Shown here: positions 1-9,641 of the stretch, in pieces
How the letters are laid out: each line of letters opens with the position of its first letter
Numbering within the stretch: position 1 is the first letter of the stretch
Assembly (NCBI GenBank): GCA_028293765.1
Contig: JAQGOG010000208.1
Coordinates: 25,141-89,140, forward strand
Direction: 5' to 3'
DNA: 64,000 nucleotides
Source of the DNA: Gammaproteobacteria bacterium
GTDB lineage: Bacteria > Pseudomonadota > Gammaproteobacteria > Steroidobacterales > Steroidobacteraceae
The notes under the pieces: model-generated
Told to the model about the DNA's origin: nothing
The model's database searches: none
What the model saw: the letters and a program-made list of their open reading frames with translations, nothing else
Made by a program: the position numbers and the translations under genes

Positions 1-3000
1 TCTGACCCGCCGCGACGAGTCCCAGAGCCAGCCCCTTGTCCCGGATGGCTTTCAAGTTCATGCCGCCGCCGTCATCCGTCAGGCGCACCATGACTTCGGC
101 GCCTTCACGGTGGAGCTCGAGAACGATGCGGCCTGCCTCCGGCTTGCCGGCGCGGACGCGATCTTCGGGCTTCTCGATACCGTGGACGACAGCGTTGCGA
201 AGCATGTGCTCGAAAGGCGGCAGCATGCGCTCGAGTACTTGCCGATCGAGCTCGCCCGAGGCGCCCTCGACGACGAGCTCGGCGCGCTTGTGTGTGTCCG
301 ATGCGGCTTGTCGCACGATGCGAGCGAGTCGTTGCACGTGGCGCTGGAAGGGCACCATGCGGGTGCGCATGAGGCCGTTCTGCAGCTCGGTAATCGTGCG
401 CGCCTGTTGTTGCAACAGGGTCTGCGTATCCTTGGCGAGATTTTCGAGCAGCTGCTGGATGCTCGCCACGTCGTTTGCGGTCTCGGCCAGCGCGCGTGAG
501 AACTGCTGGATCGATGAGTAGCGGTCGAGCTCGAGTGGATCGAACTCGCTGCGGTGGCCGTCTTCGTCCTCGTGCCGGTGCAGAATCTGCGCCTCGGTCT
601 CGATTTCGAGGCTGCGCAGCTGCTCCTTCAGACGCGTCACGGTCCGTGAGAGCTCACCGAGGTTGAAGTCAAAGGAGCCTAGCTGCTGCTCGAGCCGGGA
701 GCGCGCGATGCTCGCTTCGCCCGAAATGTTCAGAAGTTGGTCGAGGAGCTCCGCGTCGACGCGCGCCATTTCCTGGCGCTCCGCGGGCGCGACCGGCTCG
801 CGGCCCGGCGGGACCGGTTGCGGGGGTACCAGGCCGTCTTCGTTCGCTCGCGGCTCCGCGCGCCGCTCGAAGCTAATGGAAACACTTCTGGTCGCCGACG
901 CGGCCGCGGGCTGAGGGATCTGCTCGGACGCGGCGGAGACTGTTGGCATGGCGTGCATGCCGGTGGCCGCGAGGCGCTCCAGATCGGGCAGTGGGGCGTC
1001 GATCGCCGGCAATGCATCGAAGCCCGGGGATTCTTCGATCACGATGATCCCGGCGTCCACGTCTGCGCTGGGGTTTGCATCCGCCCGAGCGCCGCCCGCA
1101 TGTGCGCCGCCGTAAGCACCAGCGTCGGCGCCAGAGTCGCCAGCCTCACCATTGTCCTCGGCGACAACATATGCACCGGCGCCTGCCTCGTTCTCGGACA
1201 CCACATAAGCGCCGCCATCGACGGTGTTCGCGTCACCGTCAGGGTCAGCGAACGCGTTCGCATTGGCAGCGTTCTCACTGCCCTCAGTATTGAGCGGCCC
1301 GGTCTGCCACGTCGCCTGTGGCGACTCCTTCATCCATGACTGCTCGGGGGACGGCTGCTCGGATACTTCTCCGCCTGCCTGCCAACCGTTTTCCGCAGTC
1401 CCGGACACCGAGGATGCCGCCGATTCCGGCGACTCTCCGGGCTGCACGCCGCCCTCCGCTCCGCCCTCATGCAGTGCGTCCGCGACGAAGTGAGCGGGGG
1501 AAATCGCGTCTGAAGCCGAGTCCTCTTCGGGACCTGAAGGCGAATCCGCGAGCCGCTCGATGTTGAACGGCTGGTCTGAGTCCGGCGCAAACAACTCCAA
1601 GGACGGCGACTCTGCCGGTCCAGACGACTTTGGCGATTCCGACGGGGCACCGAAGCCAGGCCATACGGTGTCTGACGGATGGGCCGGTTCGTCCGGCAGC
1701 TCGAGCAGTGTGTCGGACGAAAATGCGGGCGACGACGGCGCGCTCGGCTCAGGCCTCGACGGCGTGAGCTGAATGATGTCAGCAGTGTGCTTCGCGGCGT
1801 CGGTACTGGACCCTGGCGGCGCGGCCCCAGTCAGACTTGGTGTGGGCGTGCTCGGCGAGCCTGAAGCGTCCGCGGCTCCACCGGTACTCGCCGATGCCGG
1901 CGCGCTAGGTGGTGTGGCGCCGGGATAAAAAGGGGCGGTGGCCCGTGGTGCCGGTGGTGGTGGTGACGCGGCCTGAGCGGTCTTCGGCCGTGATAGTCCC
2001 TGGATCCGAGCAATCATCGCGCGGGCGGGCGCGACGCGGCGACCGTTGGCTACGAGCTCGCGCATCCGCGCCAACTCGTCAAGACTCGCCTGGACGACTT
2101 CGAACAAATCGCCATTCGCAGCCACCGAACCGTTGTCGACCTGCATGACCAGAGTTTCCAACTCGTGGCTGAGGTCGCCCATCGCCATGATGCCCGCCAT
2201 GCGGGCTCCACCTTTCAGGGTGTGCAGCGGCCGCTTCAGGGCCGAGCGGTACTCGGCGCTAGCAGGCTCTTCACGCCAATCGCTGAGCGCGTGCTCTGAT
2301 GCGTCGATCAGCTCCATTGCTTCCTCGGTGAAGATCGCGGCGACCTCGGCGTCGAAGTCACCGGCGTCGTCCGACGCCTCGCTCTCTTCTTCCGACATCA
2401 ATTCGTCTGCCGACGGTGACGACTGCTCTTCGGCATGTGCCGCCGCGGCAGCGATGCGCTGGTCGAGGTTCTTGTCCGCCGCGCCGATGCGCTCCTGCAG
2501 CGCCCAGTGGCTCACGAAATAACCGGTCGGCTCATCCAGATGAGTCGCGACGGACTCCATGGCGACCATGCAGTCCGCGAGCAGTGTCAGGTCTTTCTGT
2601 TGCAGTCCGAGGCCGCTGGCGAATGCTCGCCGTAGCCAGTGATCGAGCGGCTCGGCCACGCGGGTGCCGTGACGGGCCTGCGCCATCTTCGAACTGCCGG
2701 AGAGGGTATGGCACGCGCGGTACACGTCTTCTGGGAGCACGTGCGGGTCCGCTAGACCTGCTTCGCGTTCGATGTACGCGCGGACTGTCGCTATGTGCGT
2801 GTTCGTCTCACGCGCATAGATCTCGCGCAGTACCTCATCCAGGCCCGGGGGCTTAGCATCGTCCTGAGATCCGAATGTTAAAGCAGTCTCAGAGGCAGCG
2901 CCGCTCGCGGAAGCTGCCAAGCCGCCTAAAGGCACGGTCCCGCTGCTCGCGGCTTCCGAACGCGCGCTTGCGTTCTTCGACGCCGATTGTGCCGATGACG

Positions 3001-5881
3001 AAGCCGGCGGGGATGCAGACGTCCAGGGCGGAGACATCGGAGATTCAGTCGTCGGCGATGAACTCGCGGAAGAGCGGATCAACGGCGATTCAGAGGGCCC
3101 CGACTGAGAGAACTCAGACGAAGCCTCGGACGCGAACGCTGAGGAGGGATGCGATGCCGCATTATCCGGCGACGCAAACGCAGCCGAAGGAGATCCTGAC
3201 GCGCTGCCTGGCGATCCAAACGCGGGTGAGGAAGACCCTGACGAACTGCCGGGCGATGCAGACACAGACGAAGGCGCTGTTGATCCGGAGTCAGTTAATC
3301 CGTGAGTCGACGCTGATGGAGTCGCTGGTGACTGAGACGGCGACGATGCGGCGAACGAGGATGCGAAGTTCTGCGTTGTAGACGTCGGTGACCGGGGCGA
3401 CGAGGATTCAGACGTCGATGATGCAGACGCCGACGAGGGGATGCCAACAACCGTGGCTGTTTGCGAAGAAGCGCTCGGGGAAAATGCCGCTGCGGATTCC
3501 TCCGTCGTCGGACGCGTCAGCGGCTTCGGCGCACCGGCGAACGTCGCGACGGCCACGGTCGCCGTGCTACCGGTAGACTGCTCAGCAGCTTCTTCCCCCG
3601 CCTGTTCGACGGGTGCAGCGCGAGGAGTGACCGGTTGGCGTCCGGCAGCGAGTGCGTGCGCGCGCGCAGAAAGCGCGGCCATGTCTACGCGCGGCTTACG
3701 GCCTGTCTCAAGTTGCTCGATAAGTTCGGGTAGCGCGCTGACCGCCTCACGCAACACACCGAGAATGGCGGGCGTGCGCGTGAGCGTATTGTCGAGCACG
3801 CGATTCAACAGATTTTCGATCGACCACGCAAACTCGCCCAGCTCGCGGGCGCCTACCATGCGGCCGCTGCCCTTCAGAGTGTGGAAGGACCGGCGCACGG
3901 TTACGAGCGACTCGCGCTCCATGGGATTTTGATCCCAGGAGGGGAAGTAGCGTTGGATCTTGACCAGCTCTTCGTGCGCTTCCTCGATGAACAGCTTGAC
4001 GAGCTCGGGGTCCGCGTTCTCCGCCAAGGCGAGGAGTTTGGCACTGCGCGAAGAAGAAATCGTAGGCGCTGCGGCTCCCACGAGCGTTGCACTGGGATCG
4101 CCGACGTCGAAGAACGTTCCGGTCGTGTTGGAGATCTGTACGGTTTTCGCGAAAGCCGCAGCGTCCATCGCCGGCACCGTCGGTACGGCAGGCGTCTGTT
4201 GCTGTTCTAGCGCCTGCACGCAGGACTGCGCGTTGTCCAGCATGTACCAGGGATCGCTGCGGCCCGCCTGCAGCGTCTCCATGTAGTACTCGACGCTGAC
4301 GATCGCGTCGGCCAGACGATCCATGAAACCAACTGGCAGGGCGCGAGCGCCCGGCTGCATGACTCGCTTCAGCTGCCCGGTGACGGCCTCGATGACCTCC
4401 ACTGCGCGTGCCTTGCCGAGCATGAGCAGGCCGGCCTTCATTCCGCGCATCAACTCCTGCCAGCTGTCGAGGCCCGCGGCATCCAGCGTGCCGCCGACAT
4501 TCTGGGTAATGGCTTCCTTGATAAGCGCGAGATTGAGGATGCACTCGCGCAGCACGGCCGACTGTACCTGCTGGAACTCGACGTCTTCGCTCGGTTCCTC
4601 GAGGCCGTTGTTCTTCGGTCGGATCATGCCGACCAGGCCGTCGTCGAGCCGGTCTTCGACGCCGATGAGCGTTGCCGCGATCGTGACGAGCGTGGCCTCG
4701 TCGGCCTTCAAGGTGCCGTTGACGATCTTCTCGAGGCGCTCGGTCTCGCCCTGCACCTTGCCGCGCAGCTCGCCCAGACCCAACACGCCGAGCGTGTCGC
4801 CAATTTTGCGCAGCAGCTCGACCTGCGGGCTGAGCTCTTTCGGTTGGCCAGCGCCGCGACGGACGAAGATGTCGAGGACGTCTTTGACTTTCGAGAGGTC
4901 TTCGCGGATGGCCGCTGCGACCGTCTGCATGAGCTTCACGCTCGGCGCGGACAGGTTTTCCCGCTCCTGTTCGATACTCTCGTCAACAGGCAGGAGTTCC
5001 GATAGGCGGAAGGACGCACGTACAGCCGTGACTCGCGGACCCGAGGACTCGGCGCGGCCCACGTAGTAGAGCAGGTTGTTCAGTAATTCCACCGCGGGCG
5101 ACTGCGAATAGCGCGCCTCGCCCTGCTCGTAGAGGCGGCGGATTTCACGATCGCCGAGGCCCAGCAGGCGCTTCACGGAAACGCCGCCTTCGATGCCGTT
5201 TTCCTGCAGCGCCTCAATAATAGCGCCGATGACCCACCACAGCTGGAACAGCGGCTGCCGGGTCGCGATCTGCTCGAGCTTCTGCGCCACAGCTGCAAGG
5301 ATGTCGAGGTTCTGTTCGGTGCGCTCGCCGCGGATCCAGCCGATGAGGCCGACCTGGAACCGGGCGCGTAGGCGTCTCGCCCACTGCTCCACCGTGAGCG
5401 GCGGCTCGCCGGGAGCCGCGGCCATCGGTTGCGCCTGCTTGTCGGACTTGAGGTTGAGCAGCAGTAGCGTGCCTTCTGACAGCAGCGCGCTGCCGCGGAC
5501 CGCACGCAGATCGTTGAGGAGAGGCAGGAGCACGAGGGCGAGGTCGCGGCCACCGGCGAGCACGCGCTCGAGGTAGCTCGGCAGTTGCACCATCGCGCGC
5601 ATCAGCGCGTCGAGGCTCTCGGCCTGGCTCTTACGCTCGGTGGCGGTGGCGAGCAGATAACTGGCGACCTGCTCCATTTCTTCGGCGAGGAGCGCCGCGC
5701 CGTAGATCTCGAGCACGCGCAGTACGCCCTGCACCTGATGCAGCTCCAACGTGCAGCGCTCGAGCAGCGTAACGTTGTCCGGCTGCTCGACGTAGTTTTC
5801 GAGCGCAGTACGGGCCTCCGCGAGCGTGATATTCAGCTCGCGACCGACGAAATCAAGCGTCTGGGAAGCGACTTCCGGCAT
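1..5881 (-). CDS. chpA: ChpA, hybrid CheA-type histidine kinase of the Pil-Chp system (3' part cut by window edge)
   Basis: Central kinase of twitching-motility chemosensing; it should autophosphorylate and pass phosphate to PilG and PilH. The reading frame is open from ATG at 5881 to the left edge, about 1960 residues, so the C-terminus (rest of the ATPase domain, CheW-like and receiver domains expected by family) lies outside. Visible in order: an N-terminal Hpt-like helical domain (HQVQGVL, His48), then true Hpt motifs FHTLKGSGRMVG (His667), CHTLSGSSKMA (His1058) and LHTLKGGARMAG (His1220), a CheA dimerisation segment near residue 1708 (AELLDQLLNISGEA), the N-box HMLRNAVVHGIE near 1896 and a DDGGGM glycine box near 1930. 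The Hpt domains are separated by very long Ser/Ala/Pro-rich linkers. It starts 21 bases after the pilJ stop, as the last known gene of the operon. Confidence 0.96.
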   Translation of the reverse strand, partial: MPEVASQTLDFVGRELNITLAEARTALENYVEQPDNVTLLERCTLELHQVQGVLRVLEIYGAALLAEEMEQVASYLLATATERKSQAESLDALMRAMVQLPSYLERVLAGGRDLALVLLPLLNDLRAVRGSALLSEGTLLLLNLKSDKQAQPMAAAPGEPPLTVEQWARRLRARFQVGLIGWIRGERTEQNLDILAAVAQKLEQIATRQPLFQLWWVIGAIIEALQENGIEGGVSVKRLLGLGDREIRRLYEQGEARYSQSPAVELLNNLLYYVGRAESSGPRVTAVRASFRLSELLPVDESIEQERENLSAPSVKLMQTVAAAIREDLSKVKDVLDIFVRRGAGQPKELSPQVELLRKIGDTLGVLGLGELRGKVQGETERLEKIVNGTLKADEATLVTIAATLIGVEDRLDDGLVGMIRPKNNGLEEPSEDVEFQQVQSAVLRECILNLALIKEAITQNVGGTLDAAGLDSWQELMRGMKAGLLMLGKARAVEVIEAVTGQLKRVMQPGARALPVGFMDRLADAIVSVEYYMETLQAGRSDPWYMLDNAQSCVQALEQQQTPAVPTVPAMDAAAFAKTVQISNTTGTFFDVGDPSATLVGAAAPTISSSRSAKLLALAENADPELVKLFIEEAHEELVKIQRYFPSWDQNPMERESLVTVRRSFHTLKGSGRMVGARELGEFAWSIENLLNRVLDNTLTRTPAILGVLREAVSALPELIEQLETGRKPRVDMAALSARAHALAAGRQPVTPRAAPVEQAGEEAAEQSTGSTATVAVATFAGAPKPLTRPTTEESAAAFSPSASSQTATVVGIPSSASASSTSESSSPRSPTSTTQNFASSFAASSPSQSPATPSASTHGLTDSGSTAPSSVSASPGSSSGSSSPAFGSPGSASGSPSAAFASPDNAASHPSSAFASEASSEFSQSGPSESPLIRSSASSSPTTESPMSPPWTSASPPASSSAQSASKNASARSEAASSGTVPLGGLAASASGAASETALTFGSQDDAKPPGLDEVLREIYARETNTHIATVRAYIEREAGLADPHVLPEDVYRACHTLSGSSKMAQARHGTRVAEPLDHWLRRAFASGLGLQQKDLTLLADCMVAMESVATHLDEPTGYFVSHWALQERIGAADKNLDQRIAAAAAHAEEQSSPSADELMSEEESEASDDAGDFDAEVAAIFTEEAMELIDASEHALSDWREEPASAEYRSALKRPLHTLKGGARMAGIMAMGDLSHELETLVMQVDNGSVAANGDLFEVVQASLDELARMRELVANGRRVAPARAMIARIQGLSRPKTAQAASPPPPAPRATAPFYPGATPPSAPASASTGGAADASGSPSTPTPSLTGAAPPGSSTDAAKHTADIIQLTPSRPEPSAPSSPAFSSDTLLELPDEPAHPSDTVWPGFGAPSESPKSSGPAESPSLELFAPDSDQPFNIERLADSPSGPEEDSASDAISPAHFVADALHEGGAEGGVQPGESPESAASSVSGTAENGWQAGGEVSEQPSPEQSWMKESPQATWQTGPLNTEGSENAANANAFADPDGDANTVDGGAYVVSENEAGAGAYVVAEDNGEAGDSGADAGAYGGAHAGGARADANPSADVDAGIIVIEESPGFDALPAIDAPLPDLERLAATGMHAMPTVSAASEQIPQPAAASATRSVSISFERRAEPRANEDGLVPPQPVPPGREPVAPAERQEMARVDAELLDQLLNISGEASIARSRLEQQLGSFDFNLGELSRTVTRLKEQLRSLEIETEAQILHRHEDEDGHRSEFDPLELDRYSSIQQFSRALAETANDVASIQQLLENLAKDTQTLLQQQARTITELQNGLMRTRMVPFQRHVQRLARIVRQAASDTHKRAELVVEGASGELDRQVLERMLPPFEHMLRNAVVHGIEKPEDRVRAGKPEAGRIVLELHREGAEVMVRLTDDGGGMNLKAIRDKGLALGLVAAGQ

Positions 5882-5902
5882 GAAAGGCTCTTAGAAGATG
5901 TT

Positions 5903-7978
5903 TCAGGTGCCGCCGAGCGCGGAGATCTGCCGGACCGTCGAGGTCGCGGCGGCCTTGTTGCCTTCGTCCAGCCGTTTGAAGGCTCCAGTCGATCCGATGG
6001 GCTCGGTGGTGGTCCCCGGGAGGCGGAAGCCGGCGGCGGCCTTACGCAACCCGGCCGAGAGCTCGGCCAGTTTCGCGATGGCGGCGGAGGTCGCGTTGGT
6101 CGACTCCGCGGTCTGGACGCTGATCTCTTTGAGGACCTGCATGTTGCGCGCGATGTTCTGTGCCGCGCCGGTCTGCTGGCGCGAGCTGCCCGAGATGTTC
6201 TGCACCAGGCTGGCGATCTGGTTGGACACCTGCTCGATCTCCTCCAGGGCCGCGCCTGCGTTTTCCGCTAGCAACGCTCCTCCGACCACGTCCGTCGTGC
6301 TGCGTTCCATCGAAACCACCGCCTCGTTCGTGTCGGTCTGAATGGTACGCACGAGCACTTCAATCTGCTTGGTCGCGTTCGCGGCGCGCTCCGCGAGGCG
6401 CTGCACTTCGTCGGCGACCACTGCGAAGCCCCGGCCCGCATCACCCGCCATCGAGGCCTGGATCGAGGCGTTGAGCGCCAGGATATTCGTCTGCTCGGCG
6501 ATGTCGTTGATGAGCTCGACGATGTTACCAATCTCCTGCGAGCTTTCACCGAGGCGCTTGATGCGCTTCGAGGTCTCCTGGATCGTCTCGCGGATGGTGT
6601 TCATGCCGTCTATGGTACGACGCACGGCGTCGCCGCCCTTGTGAGCCACTTCCACCGAATGTCGCGCGACGTCCGCGGCGCGCTCGGCGTTGCCGGAAAC
6701 TTCCTCGACCGACGAGGCCATGCTGCCCGCCGACTCGGTCGCGGAGGCGATCTGCTTGGATTGCGCTCCACTGGCCTTGGCGAGGTGCTGTGAGAGGGCC
6801 TGCGTCTGGCGGGTGGCGCTGTCGAGCTGGATGGCCGATTGGTTGATCGTAGTGACGAGGCCGCGTAGAGCATCGACCGCGTAGTTGATGGAGTCTGCGA
6901 TGGCGCCGGTGATGTCTTCGGTCACCGTTGCCTGGACCGTCAGGTCGCCGTCCGCGAGGCTCGACAACTCATCGAGGAGCCGCAGAATCGCCTGCTGATT
7001 GCGGTCGTTTTCCTTTCGTTGCGTGTCGACCGTGAGACGTTGGGTCTCGACCGTCTTACGCACGCGCAATGCGGCGATGACACCGATCAACAGGAGCGCC
7101 AGTGCGCCAGCCATGAGCGCGAGAGGAGCCCATGTCGGGACTTTGCTAGTGGCGGCCGGCCTTGCGTCGGACGCGGCGGCCGCAGCAGCAACGGCCAGGG
7201 CGCGGGCATCCGCGGTGATGTCACGGGCGGCGGTCTGCGCGGCAGGCAGGACCGGAGCAGCGGTGACGGCACGGCGGACCGCGCCGTTGAGGTCGGTGTA
7301 GAGGGTGTCGAGTGCCTTCAGGCGCTTCTCTGCCTCTGAACCCGTCAGACGTGGCAGCGCGAGCCCGGTGTTGGCTCCCTGGAGACCCTGGATGACCTGG
7401 CCAAGGTAGTCGGCGCTCTCCGCAAGGCGCTGTGCCGTCTGGTTGGGATTGGCTCCGCCAGCCGCCAGCGCCGCGACATCGAGCTGCAGACGCTGTGCGC
7501 GCAGCTCGAAGCGCTCGAAGGCCCGGGTCGCCGTTTCGAGGTTTGGGCCCGTCAGACCATTGGTGATCGTGCTCATCTCGGTCAGCAGACGAGGTACGAG
7601 GTCGCGGGTCTCGCGTGCCGCCGTGCCAGCGTCAGCTAGCGCATTGCGCGCTTCGACTACGGCCGCCGCGTTACTCATGAGACGAGCAAAGCGGGCATCC
7701 TTTGCGAAAGGAGCGCTCGGGTTCGCCGCCGCGGCGTCTTTGAGTTGCCGCAGCTGGGCTTGGAAGCTGCCGAGGGAGGCTTCGTTACCCGCTACGGCGC
7801 CTTCCGCGTCGACGGCGATGCCATACAGGGCATCGACCGGAGCGGTCTGACTCGCGGGTACCGAGTGACGTGCCGTGTTGAAGTAGGCTGCGACGGCCCC
7901 CGCTACGAGTAGCGTCGCTACCGCGAGCAGCGCGGCAAGGCCGTTGCCCACTCGCGCAGATGATGCCGGACCGCTCAT
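5903..7978 (-). CDS. pilJ: PilJ, methyl-accepting chemotaxis protein of the type IV pilus system
   Basis: Inner-membrane chemoreceptor that feeds signals to ChpA through PilI. The 691-residue protein has a first membrane helix near residues 12-33 (AALLAVATLLVAGAVAAY), a periplasmic helical region, a second helix near residue 290 (ALMAGALALLLIGVIAAL), then a HAMP-like region and a long cytoplasmic signalling coiled coil with the MCP hairpin (INDIAEQTNILALNASIQA). Length matches the Pseudomonas protein of about 680 residues. An in-frame start 102 bases upstream would overlap pilI, so the ATG giving MSGPASSARVG is preferred. Third membrane component in the order pilG-pilH-pilI-pilJ-chpA. Confidence 0.95.
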   Translation of the reverse strand: MSGPASSARVGNGLAALLAVATLLVAGAVAAYFNTARHSVPASQTAPVDALYGIAVDAEGAVAGNEASLGSFQAQLRQLKDAAAANPSAPFAKDARFARLMSNAAAVVEARNALADAGTAARETRDLVPRLLTEMSTITNGLTGPNLETATRAFERFELRAQRLQLDVAALAAGGANPNQTAQRLAESADYLGQVIQGLQGANTGLALPRLTGSEAEKRLKALDTLYTDLNGAVRRAVTAAPVLPAAQTAARDITADARALAVAAAAAASDARPAATSKVPTWAPLALMAGALALLLIGVIAALRVRKTVETQRLTVDTQRKENDRNQQAILRLLDELSSLADGDLTVQATVTEDITGAIADSINYAVDALRGLVTTINQSAIQLDSATRQTQALSQHLAKASGAQSKQIASATESAGSMASSVEEVSGNAERAADVARHSVEVAHKGGDAVRRTIDGMNTIRETIQETSKRIKRLGESSQEIGNIVELINDIAEQTNILALNASIQASMAGDAGRGFAVVADEVQRLAERAANATKQIEVLVRTIQTDTNEAVVSMERSTTDVVGGALLAENAGAALEEIEQVSNQIASLVQNISGSSRQQTGAAQNIARNMQVLKEISVQTAESTNATSAAIAKLAELSAGLRKAAAGFRLPGTTTEPIGSTGAFKRLDEGNKAAATSTVRQISALGGT

Positions 7979-8016
7979 CGCTGTATCACTTTTGCCATGT
8001 TCGCGCTTCGTGCTTT

Positions 8017-8580
8017 CTAAGCCGCAGCTTCGGAGAACGCCGAGCTTTCCAGCACGGACCTCAGACTCAGTACGGGCCACTGCTCGCTCGCCCGGCGGAA
8101 GGCTCCCGCGAGATAGCGCTCGCAGCGGGCCACCGTCGGCGGCGCGTCGCCCGAGAACTCGCCTTCGGCAAAGCGCCGGAAGCCGAGGACTTCGTCGACC
8201 AGCAGGCCTGCCGGTATTTCGCGGTGGTTTACCACCACGACGCGGGTGTTACGGGTGACCGGGGTCACGCCGCTTCCCAGAAATTGCCTCAAGTCCACGA
8301 CGGGCAGGAGCTGGCCACGGACATTCGCGAGCCCTTTGACCCAGGGCTTGGCGCCGGGGACTCGCGTGAGGCTCGGTGGCAGGCCGAGCACTTCGCGGGT
8401 TTCCTCGCGCGCCACGAGATAGAGGTCGCCGGCCATGCGCAGTGCGACTCCGACCCATTCTCGCCCTGTCGTGCCTTCCTGGTTCACCTGGGCGGACACG
8501 GCGCGGCCGCGGCGGTCGAGCTCGGCCAGCAGCTCGAACGGACGGTCCCGCAGGGACTTCAAGGGGATTTCGTCAGCCAT
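8017..8580 (-). CDS. pilI: PilI, CheW-like adaptor
   Basis: Couples the receptor PilJ to the kinase ChpA. The 187-residue protein is a single CheW domain: the strand-rich core carries VKGLANVRGQLLPVVDL near residues 80-97 and a second half with VVVVNHREIPAGLLVDEV. A GGGGAG-like ribosome binding site sits about 8 bases before the ATG. It lies between pilH and pilJ exactly as in other Pil-Chp operons, which makes the assignment firm although CheW paralogs are hard to tell apart by sequence alone. Confidence 0.92.
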   Translation of the reverse strand: MADEIPLKSLRDRPFELLAELDRRGRAVSAQVNQEGTTGREWVGVALRMAGDLYLVAREETREVLGLPPSLTRVPGAKPWVKGLANVRGQLLPVVDLRQFLGSGVTPVTRNTRVVVVNHREIPAGLLVDEVLGFRRFAEGEFSGDAPPTVARCERYLAGAFRRASEQWPVLSLRSVLESSAFSEAAA

Positions 8581-8637
8581 GGAGGGCGACTCCCCGAGGC
8601 GCTTCAGTTTGGCGGGCGACGGCTGTACGGGTGAGGC

Positions 8638-9003
8638 TCATGCGGCCAACGTCGCCTGTGCCTTGGCGACGAGCTGGTCGGGAGACACGGGCTTCACCAT
8701 GTAGTCGACCGCTCCCTGGCGCAGGCCCCAGATGCGATCGGTCTCCTGGCCCTTGGACGTCACCATGATGATGGGGATCGTGCGGGTCCTCGGGTCGTTG
8801 GCCAGTGCGCGGGTCGCCTGGTAGCCGTTCATGCCGGGCATGACGATGTCCATGAAGATCAGGTCCGGGCTCATCTCTCGAGCGAGGCGCACGCCCTCAG
8901 CGCCGTCCGCCGCGGCCGCCGTGCGGTAGCCGTGCTTCTCGAGCGCCTTCTGCATCACGTGCACTTCGGTCGGCGAGTCGTCGACGATCAATATCAGCGG
9001 CAT
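8638..9003 (-). CDS. pilH: PilH, single-domain response regulator
   Basis: CheY-like receiver of 121 residues. Acidic pocket at D8-D9 (IVDDS), phospho-acceptor Asp in FMDIVMPGMNG near residue 52, conserved Thr/Ser in MVTSKG and Lys in MVKPVSP near residue 104. Starts 4 bases after pilG, so the two are translated together. In Pseudomonas PilH opposes PilG and is linked to pilus retraction; that role is transferred by homology and position. Confidence 0.93.
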   Translation of the reverse strand: MPLILIVDDSPTEVHVMQKALEKHGYRTAAAADGAEGVRLAREMSPDLIFMDIVMPGMNGYQATRALANDPRTRTIPIIMVTSKGQETDRIWGLRQGAVDYMVKPVSPDQLVAKAQATLAA

Positions 9004-9007
9004 TCCA

Positions 9008-9400
9008 TTATCTCCCGATATGCGTCTCGATCGCGCTCAGGAGCTCGTCCTTGGTGAACGGCTTGGTCAGGTAGTGCTCCGAGCCGACGATGCGGCCCCG
9101 CGCGCGATCGAAGAGGCCGTCCTTCGAGGACAGCATGATCACGGGTATGGAGCGGAATACCTTGTTGTGCTTGATGAGGGAACAGGTCTGATAACCGTCG
9201 AGCCGCGGCATCATGATGTCGACGAATACGATGTCAGGCTGATGATCGGCGATCTTCGCCAGCGCATCGAAGCCGTCGATCGCCGTGAAGACTTCACAGC
9301 CTTCTTTCGCAAGCAGTGTCTCCGCCGTGCGGCGGATGGTCTTGCTGTCGTCGATGACCAGTACCTTGAGACCCTGGAGTTTCGTGTTGCTGCCGGTCAC
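9008..9400 (-). CDS. pilG: PilG, single-domain response regulator
   Basis: CheY-like receiver of 130 residues and first gene of the chemosensory operon. VIDDSK near residue 17 holds the acidic pair, FVDIMMPRLDG the phospho-acceptor Asp, MLSSKDG and LTKPFTK the switch Ser and Lys. A strong AAGGAG ribosome binding site precedes the ATG. By homology it receives phosphate from ChpA and promotes pilus extension. Divergent from gshB, as in Pseudomonas. Confidence 0.95.
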   Translation of the reverse strand: MTGSNTKLQGLKVLVIDDSKTIRRTAETLLAKEGCEVFTAIDGFDALAKIADHQPDIVFVDIMMPRLDGYQTCSLIKHNKVFRSIPVIMLSSKDGLFDRARGRIVGSEHYLTKPFTKDELLSAIETHIGR

Positions 9401-9484
9401 GGTCAGGCAACTCCTTCCTTAACAGCCTAAACAACGTGCCACGCGCGGGGTGGCGGTACTTGAGGCAAATGCAGCGCGGGTTTT

Positions 9485-9513
9485 AACATATCGGTAGACC
9501 CCCGGCTATGCAA
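9485..9513 (-). promoter_or_regulatory. Probable sigma-70 promoter of the pilG operon
   Basis: Read on the minus strand: TTGCAT, 17 bases, TATGTT, located 85-113 bases upstream of the pilG ATG in the pilG/gshB divergent intergenic region. Spacing is ideal and both hexamers match four or more consensus positions. No other good candidate is visible before pilG. Confidence 0.55.
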
Positions 9514-9641
9514 CGCGCGTCACGTTTTTCAAAGGTAGGGCCAGTGAACCTCCCTGGCGGTGCCGCGGTCGGACATATTCGTGCCCCGACGAGCATAATC
9601 GCTTCATGCGGCGCGTGACCGCGCGACCCACAGGAACCAGT

